Positions 1 to 6,438 of a stretch of 7,522 nt of DNA are shown here, piece by piece. Source of the DNA: JBEKYH01 sp049511115 (GTDB lineage Bacteria; Planctomycetota; Phycisphaerae; Tepidisphaerales; Tepidisphaeraceae); NCBI GenBank assembly GCA_049511115.1, contig JBEKYH010000244.1, positions 1-7,522 of the forward strand. Direction: 5' to 3'. The notes below the pieces were generated by a model. It saw nothing but the letters and a program-made list of their open reading frames with translations. It was not told the origin of the DNA and ran no database searches. Every line of letters starts with the position of its first letter. The stretch's first letter is position 1. The translations under genes and the position numbers were made by a program.

Positions 1-481
1 CGTCCAGCGATTCTTCCACATCCCATTGTTGTCCGTCGGGAGCGTTAAGCTGAGAATTGGCGGGAAGATTGGAGGTCGATCCAAATTCGTTTTCAACCGT
101 CAGCGTCGGTCCGCCCCTGGTGTTGAACTTTTGCAGCCCATAGGTGCCGCTGAACGTATTGGCGTCGGTGACGATATCCGGATCGTTATACGCATCAACA
201 ATGGCAATCGTCTGTCCGCTTCCCTCGTCGCTGACTTGCGTCAGCCCATATGCCGTGCGAATTTCCGGCGCGGTAAACGGCGCGCTCAACGTGCCCGAAG
301 CATTCACCACCACCAATGGCGTATACGCCGTCCATGAGGCTGGCCCACCCAATGCCGTGCTGAGCAAATAGCGCCGCTCCAGGCTCTCAACGGCAACAGC
401 CAGCGCCCGCGCGGTCCGATAATTCGTTGGGATCGCTATCCTTCCGCGCCGTTTGCCGCGGAAAACACCAGAAAACGACAT
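1..481 (-). CDS. Sedolisin-type (peptidase S53) secreted protease, N-terminal part, cut by the window edge
   Basis: The first 160 codons are visible and the gene continues past position 1. Residues about 34-41 (LERRYLLS) match the planctomycete LEPR-XLL N-terminal motif of exported proteins. From about residue 66 the protein reads as the start of the S53 catalytic domain: FTAPEIRTAYGL, then GSGQTIAIVDAYNDP, then WDVEESLD at residues 153-160. In S53 serine-carboxyl peptidases a Glu and an Asp four residues apart belong to the catalytic triad, and E156 and D160 fit that spacing. The nucleophilic Ser would lie outside the window. There is no room for the long activation propeptide of classical pro-kumamolisin. 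The ATG at 481 is preceded by GAGGG about 7 nt upstream and by a promoter at 516-544. The gene diverges from the DUF255 gene. Family assignment rests on motifs, not a search. Confidence 0.82.
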   Translation of the reverse strand, partial: MSFSGVFRGKRRGRIAIPTNYRTARALAVAVESLERRYLLSTALGGPASWTAYTPLVVVNASGTLSAPFTAPEIRTAYGLTQVSDEGSGQTIAIVDAYNDPDIVTDANTFSGTYGLQKFNTRGGPTLTVENEFGSTSNLPANSQLNAPDGQQWDVEESLD

Positions 482-515
482 TTTTTACCCTCTAAGGGAA
501 GATCAGACCTGCGTC

Positions 516-544
516 ATTATATATCAGTTACCGCTTCCGCCCAA
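516..544 (-). promoter_or_regulatory. Sigma70-like promoter of the S53 peptidase gene
   Basis: On the minus strand a perfect TATAAT lies at 521-516. A TTGGGC -35-like box lies at 544-539, giving a 17 bp spacer. The start point would fall near 509-510, leaving an untranslated leader of about 28 nt that contains the GAGGG ribosome site before the ATG at 481. The -10 box is strong and the -35 matches only at TTG. Confidence 0.6.
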
Positions 545-600
545 TTTATTCGCTGAATTCAAGGTTTTTGCGGGTCTGGGGTACGCTCGTGGCTTCTGAT

Positions 601-653
601 CCCCTCTCCATGTACTCAGGGAGAGGGTTAGGGGGTTAGGGTGAGGGTTCTTC
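601..653 (+). repeat. Interspersed hairpin/G-rich repeat, copy A (53 bp)
   Basis: This is one of three copies in the window; the others are at 4501-4570 and 5904-5949. It starts CCCCTCTCCATGTACTCAGG and ends GGGTGAGGGTTCTTC. CCCTCTCC (602-609) can pair with GGAGAGGG (620-627) around a 10-nt loop. The right part carries five G-tracts (619-621, 625-627, 631-635, 639-641, 645-647) with TTA and TGA loops. Its middle is longer than in the other copies because of an extra GGGTTA-like unit. It lies between the divergent promoters of the S53 and DUF255 genes, upstream of both. Confidence 0.85.
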
Positions 654-703
654 ACCGCTCCAATTGCAAAACATCTCCAAAAATTGAAATGCGACGCTGG
701 TGT

Positions 704-734
704 TTGCGGCTGACTACCCCAGCCACGCTACAAT
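704..734 (+). promoter_or_regulatory. Possible promoter of the DUF255 gene, predicting a leaderless transcript
   Basis: TACAAT at 729-734 is a good -10 box, with TTGCGG at 704-709 as a weak -35 at a long 19 bp spacing. Six Cs follow the -10 box and then comes the ATG at 741, so the expected start point coincides with the A of the start codon. No Shine-Dalgarno-like sequence precedes the ATG, which agrees with a leaderless message. This is inferred from spacing only. Confidence 0.45.
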
Positions 735-740
735 CCCCCC

Positions 741-2912
741 ATGCCCTCCAATCGACTCGCCAACGAATCCAGTCCCTATCTCCTGCAGCACGCTCACAAC
801 CCCGTGGACTGGTATCCCTGGGGCGATGAAGCCTTCGCCGCCGCCCGCGCTCAGGACAAACCCATTTTCCTCTCCGTCGGCTACAGCTCCTGCTACTGGT
901 GCCACGTCATGGAACGCCAGTCATTCGAGAACCCGCAAATCGCCGCCGAGATGAATCGCCGTTTCATCAACGTGAAGGTCGATCGCGAAGAGCGCCCCGA
1001 TGTGGATCAGCTTTACATGAACGCCGTTCATGTCGTCGCCGGGCAGGGGGGTTGGCCCATGAGCGTCTTCCTGACCCCCAACCTCAAACCCTTCTACGCC
1101 GGCACCTACTTCCCCCCAACAGACTCCCACGGCCGCGTCGGCTTTCCGCGCCTTCTCGCCGCCCTCGACGACGCCTGGCAAACCCGCCGCGACGACGTGC
1201 TGCGCTCGGCCGACCAGATTCTCCAGTCCCTGCGGCAAATGGCACAACCTCCCCCGCGCTCTGCCGTCGCCATCGATCTCTCTTTCCTCGACGAGCTTCT
1301 CGACCGCTCCACCTCCGACTTTGACCCCGTCGCCGGCGGCTTCGGCTCGGCCCCCAAATTCCCGCGCCAAACGCTCCTTGAATTCATCCTCGCCTCCCAG
1401 CGCGCCCTTCCCAATCCCGGCCGCATGAAGCAACTTTGCCACACCCTCGACGCCATGGCCGCCGGCGGCATTCACGACCACCTCGGCGGTGCGTTCCATC
1501 GCTACAGCACCGACGACCAGTGGCTCGTCCCGCACTTTGAGATCATGCTCTACGACAACGCCATGCTCGCCTGGGTCTTTGCCGAGGCTCACTCCCAGAC
1601 CGCCGAACCGCGTTACGCCCGCGTCACTCGCGGCATCCTCGATTTCATCCTCCGCGAAATGACCGACCCCAGCGGCGGCTTTTTTACCGCCTTCGACGCC
1701 GAAGTCGACGCCCGGGAAGGCCTCTCCTATCTCTGGACCCCAGAAGAAATCACCAAAATCCTCGGTCCTGACGCCACGCTCTTCAATCGCGTCTACGGCG
1801 TCGACGCCGGCCCAAACTTCGCCGACCCTTACCACGGCGACGGCCGCCCCGACAAAAACATTCTCTTCCTCCCCGCGCCGATTGACTTGACCACCGATGA
1901 TCTGCTGGCTCCCCTTCGCCAAAAACTCTACGCCCGCCGCCGCCAGCGCAAACAGCCACTCCTCGACACCAAAATCCTCACAAGCTGGAACGCGCTGATG
2001 ATTCGCGCCCTCGCCCACGCCGGCCAAATCCTGAATGAACCGCGCTATCTCGCCGCCGCCAATCGCGCCGTTGATTTTCTCCTGCAATCTCACGCCAACG
2101 CGGCAGGGGGCCTGCATCGCATGAGCCGCGACAACCGCCCCAAAGGCGACGCGTTTCTCGACGATTACGCCTTCCTCGCCCAGGCTCTCCTCGCCCTGGG
2201 CCGGCGCGACGATGCAAAAAAAATCGCCGACCAAATGCGCATCCGCTTTCTCGACGAAACAGCCGGCGGGTTCTTCTTCACCGCCCCCGATGCCCCCGAC
2301 ATCCTCATCCGCCACAAGAGCGCCACCGATTCCCCCCTCCCCAGCGGCAACGGCGTCGCCGCCGCCGTCATGTGGGAATTGGGCGAACCCAAAATCGCCC
2401 AGGAGACCATCGCCGCCTTCGCTTCCCAGCTTTACCGCTTCGGCGAGTCCATGAGCGCCCTCGCCCAGGCCGCCCTGCAATCTCAATCTTCTCCCGCCGC
2501 TTCCGCTCCCGCCAAAGAATCATCCGCAACAGAATCGACAGATCTCGTCGCCCTCTCCGCCGATTGGCTCGACGCCAAATCCCTGCGAATTAGCGCTGCC
2601 ATCGCGCCGGGATTTCACCTCAATTCCCACCAATCCGCCCCCGGCCTCACCCCCACGCGCCTCTCTCTCTCCGGCCCATCCGCCGACAGTATCGCCTCCA
2701 TCGACTACCCCGCGCCGACTCTCGCCGAATTCCCATTCGCCGACGGCGCGATTCCCATCTATGATGGCTCAATCGAAATGGTGGTTCGTTTCCACCATCC
2801 TCCGGCGGATGAAGCGATGACCGTCATTCTTCATTTTCAGGCCTGCGACCAGAACTCCTGTCGCGCCGCGGCAACGAGCCGTCTGGTGATCGCGCCTCAA
2901 CACAAATCATAA
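741..2912 (+). CDS. DUF255/YyaL (SSP411-like) thioredoxin-domain protein with C-terminal DsbD-N-like domain
   Basis: This 723-residue protein has three parts. Residues 1 to about 165 form the DUF255 thioredoxin-like domain with the family hallmarks NESSPYLLQHAHNPVDWYPW, CYWCHVM (Cys51, Cys54), DREERPDVD and GGWPM. Residues about 180-570 look like the alpha/alpha-barrel (six-hairpin glycosidase-like) region of YyaL/SPATA20 proteins, with GGIHDHLGGAFHRYS, WLVPHFE and DTKILTSWNALMI. After a Ser/Ala-rich linker (about 580-599), residues about 600-717 resemble the DsbD N-terminal domain and include FQACDQNSC with Cys702 and Cys707. The biochemical role of the family is poorly defined; a thiol-redox role is inferred. 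I see no signal peptide, so the protein is probably cytoplasmic, which is odd for a DsbD-N-type domain. It lies 19 bp before the aminopeptidase gene, suggesting co-transcription. The start has no ribosome site but fits the family N-terminus exactly. Confidence 0.92.
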   Translation: MPSNRLANESSPYLLQHAHNPVDWYPWGDEAFAAARAQDKPIFLSVGYSSCYWCHVMERQSFENPQIAAEMNRRFINVKVDREERPDVDQLYMNAVHVVAGQGGWPMSVFLTPNLKPFYAGTYFPPTDSHGRVGFPRLLAALDDAWQTRRDDVLRSADQILQSLRQMAQPPPRSAVAIDLSFLDELLDRSTSDFDPVAGGFGSAPKFPRQTLLEFILASQRALPNPGRMKQLCHTLDAMAAGGIHDHLGGAFHRYSTDDQWLVPHFEIMLYDNAMLAWVFAEAHSQTAEPRYARVTRGILDFILREMTDPSGGFFTAFDAEVDAREGLSYLWTPEEITKILGPDATLFNRVYGVDAGPNFADPYHGDGRPDKNILFLPAPIDLTTDDLLAPLRQKLYARRRQRKQPLLDTKILTSWNALMIRALAHAGQILNEPRYLAAANRAVDFLLQSHANAAGGLHRMSRDNRPKGDAFLDDYAFLAQALLALGRRDDAKKIADQMRIRFLDETAGGFFFTAPDAPDILIRHKSATDSPLPSGNGVAAAVMWELGEPKIAQETIAAFASQLYRFGESMSALAQAALQSQSSPAASAPAKESSATESTDLVALSADWLDAKSLRISAAIAPGFHLNSHQSAPGLTPTRLSLSGPSADSIASIDYPAPTLAEFPFADGAIPIYDGSIEMVVRFHHPPADEAMTVILHFQACDQNSCRAAATSRLVIAPQHKS

Positions 2913-2921
2913 CTCTTAATT

Positions 2922-2928
2922 GGAAGGA
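2922..2928 (+). promoter_or_regulatory. Ribosome binding site that sets the aminopeptidase start
   Basis: GGAAGGA ends 3 nt before the ATG at 2932. It overlaps the upstream in-frame TTG at 2920, so initiation at that TTG would leave the site inside the coding sequence. This favours ATG 2932. Confidence 0.7.
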
Positions 2929-2931
2929 AAA

Positions 2932-4482
2932 ATGATTCCCACCAGCACCCGCACTCACATCTCCCTCGCGGCTCGTCCCCCCAAGGACGCCCAGGCCACC
3001 GTGGTATTTCTTACCGAAGGTTCCAAGCCCGCCGACGGCGCAACCGCTGCGGCCATCGCCGGCGAGGAAGCCTCCAAATCCGTCGCGCGCCTGCTGCAAG
3101 CCGGGGCCGCCAAAGGCAAAGCCTGCGAAGTCGTCTTCGACCTGATCGAAGAGCACAAGGCCGTCCATCGCGTCTATGTGCTCGGCCTTGGCAAAATTGA
3201 GAAATTTACCACTGAAACTCTGCGCCATTGCGCCGCCGCGATCGCCAAGGCGCTCAAGAAGCACGACATCCGCCGCGCCGCGCTGGTGCTGCCCACGCTG
3301 GAAAAAATCTCCCCGCCCCAGGCCACCGATTCCATCGTCACCGGCCTCGTCCTCGCCGGCTTCGATTTCCAGGAATGCAAGGGAACCGCGAAGGACACCG
3401 ACAAAAAAAATGGCGGCGATCACGCCCTCGACATCACGCTCATCGTCCCTCCCGCCGAATTAAAGCAAACGCAAGTAGCCGCTCACGAGGCCCAGATCGT
3501 CGCCGAAGCTCAAAATTTCTCCCGCACCATCGCCAATCGCCCCGCCAATGTGATCAATCCGCCTTCGCTCGCCAAACTCGCCAAAAGCATGGCCACCGAA
3601 GTCGGCCTCAAATGCACAATCTTCGACGAAAAACAGCTCGCCAAGCTCGGCATGGGCGGCATTCTCGCCGTCGGCGCGGCCAGCATCCACACCCCGCCGC
3701 GCCTGATCGTCTTGGAACACAAGCCCGCCTCGGCGAAATCCGCCAAACCTCTCCTCGTCGTCGGCAAGGCCATCACCTTCGACACCGGCGGCATTTCCAT
3801 CAAACCCGCCGACAAAATGGGGAAAATGATTTACGACAAATGCGGCGGTCTCACCGTGCTCGGCCTGATGTATGCCGCCGCGAAACTCAAACTCCCCGTC
3901 CATATCGTCGGCATTCTCTCCAGCGCCGAAAACGCCATCAGTTCGCGCGCCTATCGCCCCGGCGACATCCTCACGCTTTACAACGGCGTCACCGTTGAAG
4001 TCACCAACACCGACGCCGAGGGCCGCCTCGTCCTCGGCGATGCCCTCGCCTGGGGAATCGAAAAATTCTCCCCCGCGGCCGTCGTCGATCTCGCCACTCT
4101 CACCGGCGGCGTCATCGTCGCCCTCGGCCGCCAAATCGCCGGCATTATGAGCAACAACGACGGCCTTGCCGCCGAACTGATCTTCGCCGGCGCCGCCGCC
4201 GGCGAAACCCTCTGGCGTCTCCCCTTCGGCGACGACCAGCGCGAGCAGATCAAGAGCGATCTCGCGGATATCGTCAACTCCGCCGGCCGCGAAGCCCACC
4301 CCCTCCAGGGTGGCGCGTTCCTAAGCTACTTCATCCCCTCGGATGGCTCCGTCCCCTGGGCACATTTAGACATCGCCGGCGTCGCCGACACCGAAAAAGA
4401 CCTCCCGCTTTATGTCAAAGGCGCAACGGGTTGGGGAGTGCGAACTTTGGTGAATTGGGTCAGGGCGAGAACGAAACCTTGA
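2932..4482 (+). CDS. pepA: Leucyl aminopeptidase, M17 family (cytosol aminopeptidase)
   Basis: The protein has 516 residues, close to the usual 480-510. It removes N-terminal residues from peptides in the cytoplasm, using two metal ions, usually as a hexamer. The N-terminal M17 domain covers about residues 10-165 and the catalytic domain about 190-505. GKAITFDTGGISIKP supplies Lys279, Asp284 and the catalytic Lys291. Asp302 follows in KMIYDKCGG, and NTDAEGRL supplies Asp361, Glu363 and Arg365. These positions correspond one for one, with a constant +9 shift, to E. coli PepA Lys270, Asp275, Lys282, Asp293, Asp352, Glu354 and Arg356, so the enzyme should be active. The ATG at 2932 is chosen over an in-frame TTG at 2920 because GGAAGGA lies just before it. 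It follows the DUF255 gene by 19 bp and probably shares its transcript. A hairpin repeat begins 18 bp after the stop. Confidence 0.96.
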   Translation: MIPTSTRTHISLAARPPKDAQATVVFLTEGSKPADGATAAAIAGEEASKSVARLLQAGAAKGKACEVVFDLIEEHKAVHRVYVLGLGKIEKFTTETLRHCAAAIAKALKKHDIRRAALVLPTLEKISPPQATDSIVTGLVLAGFDFQECKGTAKDTDKKNGGDHALDITLIVPPAELKQTQVAAHEAQIVAEAQNFSRTIANRPANVINPPSLAKLAKSMATEVGLKCTIFDEKQLAKLGMGGILAVGAASIHTPPRLIVLEHKPASAKSAKPLLVVGKAITFDTGGISIKPADKMGKMIYDKCGGLTVLGLMYAAAKLKLPVHIVGILSSAENAISSRAYRPGDILTLYNGVTVEVTNTDAEGRLVLGDALAWGIEKFSPAAVVDLATLTGGVIVALGRQIAGIMSNNDGLAAELIFAGAAAGETLWRLPFGDDQREQIKSDLADIVNSAGREAHPLQGGAFLSYFIPSDGSVPWAHLDIAGVADTEKDLPLYVKGATGWGVRTLVNWVRARTKP

Positions 4483-4500
4483 CCCCGCGCCGCTCTATTT

Positions 4501-4570
4501 CCCCCTCTCCATGACTTCGGTGAGCTACGTCGAACCGTACTCAGGGAGAGGGCCGGGGTGAGGGTTCTTC
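4501..4570 (+). repeat. Interspersed hairpin/G-rich repeat, copy B (70 bp, long form)
   Basis: This copy shares both ends with copies A and C but carries 24 extra bases after CCATG. The extra bases are partly self-complementary: TGAG-C-TACG (4521-4529) can pair with CGTACTCA (4536-4543) around a 6-nt loop. The hairpin can continue into the outer CCCTCTCC/GGAGAGGG stem. The G-quadruplex motif is at 4544-4564 (GGG-AGA-GGG-CC-GGGG-TGA-GGG). It sits between the aminopeptidase stop and acetate kinase. No T-run follows, so it is not a standard intrinsic terminator. Confidence 0.85.
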
Positions 4571-4615
4571 GACTGCCAAAAAGCTTCGCCTAAGAAGAAT
4601 CAATCGAGATTTTCC

Positions 4616-5854
4616 ATGTCCATTCCCAACCCATCTCTCTCCCCCCAATCCCCCCACATCCTCTCCGTCAACGGCGGCTCCTCTTCAATCAAATTCGCCC
4701 TCTTCGAATCCGCCGAAAAACCCCGCCGCATCCTTTCGGGTCAGATCGACCGCATCGGCCAACCCGACGCCGCCCTGCACATCAAAGGCGAGCCCACCGC
4801 AATCACCTTGTCACCCCCTCACCCTGTCACCCCCTCATCTCCCGAATCGCCGATCGGACACGCCGCCGCCGCCGCTTCCCTGATCAACTTTCTCGACCAG
4901 CGCATCGGCATCTCCACCATCTCCGGCATCGGCCACCGCATCGTCCACGGCGGCAGCCGCTTCACGCAACCCGCCCAGGTCACCGCCGAAATGCTCAACG
5001 AACTCCGCCGCCTCATTCCCCTCGATCCCGCTCATCTCCCCGAGGAAATCGAACTCATCGAAGGCTTCGCTAAACTCGCCCCTCACGCCACCCAGGTCGG
5101 CTGCTTCGACACCGCCTTCCACGCGGACATGCCGCGCGTCGCGACGCTTCTCTCGCTGCCGCGCAAATATCAGGCCGAGGGTCTCCGCCGCTACGGCTTC
5201 CACGGCCTCTCATACACCTACTTGATGGGCGAACTCTCTCGTCTCGATCCGCGCGCCGCCGCCGGAAAAGTCGTCCTCGCCCACCTCGGCTCGGGGGCGA
5301 GCCTCGCCGCCGTCGAGAATGGCCGCTCCATCGACACCACAATGGCCTTCACCCCCACCAGCGGCCTTGTCATGTCCACGCGCGGCGGCGACATCGACCC
5401 CGGCGTCGCCATCTACTTCCTCCGCAATCACGGCTACACCGCCGACCAGCTCGACGACCTCTTCAACCGCCGCTCCGGCCTGCTGGGCCTGTCCGAAACC
5501 ACTCCCGACATGCAAAAACTGCTCACCCTCCGCGCCACCGACCCGCGCGCCGCCGACGCCGTCGATCTCTTCTGCTACACCGCAAGAAAAAAAATCGCCG
5601 CCGCCTCCGCCGCCTTGGGCGGCCTGCAAACCCTCATCTTCTCCGGCGGCATCGGCGAACACGCCCCGCAGGTCCGCTCCGAAATCTGCCAACACCTCAG
5701 CTTCATCGGCGTCAATCTCGATCCCGCCGCGAATGCGGCTAATGCCGCAATCATTTCCACGCCGAATTCGCCGTGCACAGTTCGCGTGATCGCGACCGAT
5801 GAGGAATCGGTGATTGCGGAGATGACACAGCGAATCTTGGCCCAGGGCAGGTGA
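4616..5854 (+). CDS. ackA: Acetate kinase
   Basis: This 412-residue cytoplasmic enzyme interconverts acetate plus ATP and acetyl phosphate plus ADP. Family motifs appear in order: ILSVNGGSSSIKF (Asn19, Ser22-24, Lys26), GHRIVHGG (Arg108), CFDTAFHADMP (Asp165), RRYGFHGLSY (His196), VLAHLGSGAS (His223), STRGGDIDPG (Arg256), IFSGGIGEHAPQVR and the C-terminal TDEE. Most families have NAGSSS where this has NGGSSS, and GEN where this has GEH. Residues about 61-80 form a Pro/Ser/Thr-rich linker encoded by a C-rich duplicated stretch, which probably lengthens a surface loop. The ATG at 4616 has no clear ribosome site; it lies 15 residues before the first conserved strand, so a slightly later start is possible but no in-frame ATG precedes that strand. 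No phosphotransacetylase or phosphoketolase gene is next to it here. The repeat copies B and C flank it. Confidence 0.96.
   Translation: MSIPNPSLSPQSPHILSVNGGSSSIKFALFESAEKPRRILSGQIDRIGQPDAALHIKGEPTAITLSPPHPVTPSSPESPIGHAAAAASLINFLDQRIGISTISGIGHRIVHGGSRFTQPAQVTAEMLNELRRLIPLDPAHLPEEIELIEGFAKLAPHATQVGCFDTAFHADMPRVATLLSLPRKYQAEGLRRYGFHGLSYTYLMGELSRLDPRAAAGKVVLAHLGSGASLAAVENGRSIDTTMAFTPTSGLVMSTRGGDIDPGVAIYFLRNHGYTADQLDDLFNRRSGLLGLSETTPDMQKLLTLRATDPRAADAVDLFCYTARKKIAAASAALGGLQTLIFSGGIGEHAPQVRSEICQHLSFIGVNLDPAANAANAAIISTPNSPCTVRVIATDEESVIAEMTQRILAQGR
4808..4839 (+). repeat. 16-bp tandem duplication inside ackA
   Basis: Two adjacent 16-base units of the form (T/C)TGTCACCCCCTCA(C/T)C match at 14 of 16 positions. 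Because 16 is not a multiple of three, the two copies are read in different frames, as Leu-Ser-Pro-Pro-His-Pro and then Val-Thr-Pro-Ser-Ser. The reading frame of the enzyme is intact on both sides. The stretch plus the next CCC (4814-4843) is also a four-tract G-quadruplex motif on the minus strand. Confidence 0.7.
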
Positions 5855-5903
5855 TTCCGCCGTCTGGCTAATCCCCGATCCACGCCAGCGAGTTTCGGAA
5901 TTT

Positions 5904-5949
5904 CCCCCTCTCCATGTACTCAGGGAGAGGGTCGGGGTGAGGGTTCTTC
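5904..5949 (+). repeat. Interspersed hairpin/G-rich repeat, copy C (46 bp, short form)
   Basis: This is the most compact copy. CCCTCTCC (5906-5913) can pair with GGAGAGGG (5924-5931). The G-quadruplex motif GGG-AGA-GGG-TC-GGGG-TGA-GGG covers 5923-5943. It shares ATTTCCCCCTCTCCATG with copy B, so similarity extends a few bases upstream of the hairpin. It lies 49 bp after the ackA stop and 41 bp before the promoter of the membrane-protein cassette. Confidence 0.85.
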
Positions 5950-5990
5950 TAGCCTACACCAATAGCGCCATCCAATCTCCAATTACAGCC

Positions 5991-6019
5991 TTGACATCCT
6001 TATGCCGATATGTTAATAA
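5991..6019 (+). promoter_or_regulatory. Strong sigma70-like promoter of the three-gene membrane cassette
   Basis: A perfect TTGACA at 5991-5996 is followed after exactly 17 bp by TAATAA at 6014-6019, with a TGT extended -10 at 6011-6013. Transcription should start near 6025-6026, only about 6 nt before the TTG start codon of the first cassette gene. This is the best promoter match in the window. Confidence 0.78.
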
Positions 6020-6031
6020 CTGCTAACATAT
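6008..6031 (+). promoter_or_regulatory. Perfect inverted repeat over the -10 box and start point (operator candidate)
   Basis: ATATGTTA (6008-6015) and TAACATAT (6024-6031) are exact reverse complements separated by 8 bases. The palindrome covers the extended -10, part of the -10 box and the predicted start point. This is where a dimeric repressor would block the promoter. No regulator gene is visible in the window, so the binding protein is unknown. A hairpin role in RNA is unlikely because most of the left arm lies upstream of the start point. Confidence 0.65.
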
Positions 6032-6418
6032 TTGGATGAACGCATCAACTGGCGTCACCTGGGTGCCTACATCTTCGTCACTGAACCAGACCCGCTCAAG
6101 GATTTTCAGGATTCCGTTCCGCGCACTTGGGTACTTGTGGTTACCTCGGCCGCTATTGTCATCGGCCAAGCTTTTGTATGCGGTCTGGATAGATTCTGTA
6201 CAGACAGGAATTTTTGGCCTGACATCCTGTTCGGATGCAGCATGGACGCCATAACGGGCTTCGGCTCTGCCATTGTAGCGTGCGTCCTCCAATTCGCCTC
6301 ATTGCGCCGAAAGTTTCACCCGATAATCGCCGACGTATACGCCGTATTCCTTGCAATTGTGGGAATGGGCTGCTCGATGCCTGCAATCATCATCGGCGCG
6401 GGTGGACCCCCGGAGTAG
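6032..6418 (+). CDS. Small membrane protein of unknown function, paralogue 1
   Basis: This 128-residue protein is one I do not recognise. Hydrophobic stretches at about residues 33-51, 73-90 and 97-117 suggest three membrane helices. It ends in a Gly/Pro-rich tail. The start is a TTG at 6032: an in-frame TAA at 6017 closes the frame upstream and no in-frame ATG occurs before the first helix. An ungapped alignment with the next gene puts this TTG exactly opposite that gene's ATG. I count 55 identities in 128 positions, highest in LRRKFHPI (residues 91-98), CSMPA and WxLVVT. The charged LRRKFHPI loop between helices 2 and 3 is the most conserved part. The leader is too short for a ribosome site. 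Its third codon position is about 62% GC by hand count, lower than the ackA sample (about 77% over 60 codons). Confidence 0.72.
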   Translation: MDERINWRHLGAYIFVTEPDPLKDFQDSVPRTWVLVVTSAAIVIGQAFVCGLDRFCTDRNFWPDILFGCSMDAITGFGSAIVACVLQFASLRRKFHPIIADVYAVFLAIVGMGCSMPAIIIGAGGPPE

Positions 6419-6438
6419 ATGCGGCCACTTAATTGGGC

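Noticed and set aside
921..2486. 521-codon open frame on the minus strand opposite the DUF255 gene
   Set aside because: It lies entirely antisense to a gene with clear family motifs. Its Gly/Val/Glu-rich translation is what C-ending codons on the other strand produce.
2920..2931. In-frame TTG giving a four-residue N-terminal extension of the aminopeptidase
   Set aside because: The ribosome site GGAAGGA lies at 2922-2928, inside that extension, and points to ATG 2932.
3460..4299. 279-codon open frame on the minus strand opposite the aminopeptidase gene
   Set aside because: It has the same composition artefact, with no recognisable motif and full overlap with the catalytic domain of a clear M17 enzyme.
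4501..4570. Repeat copy B as an intrinsic terminator for the aminopeptidase operon
   Set aside because: The hairpin is followed by a G-rich stretch, not a T-run. Copy A also sits upstream of two divergent promoters, so termination is not the shared role.
4568..4596. Possible ackA promoter (TTCGAC, 17 bp, TAAGAA)
   Set aside because: Both boxes match the consensus poorly (about 2 of 6 and 3 of 6), so this is not distinguishable from chance.
6036..6254. 72-codon frame from the ATG at 6036
   Set aside because: It overlaps paralogue 1 in another frame, is Ser/Arg-rich and lacks any similarity to paralogue 2, whereas the frame from 6032 aligns without gaps.
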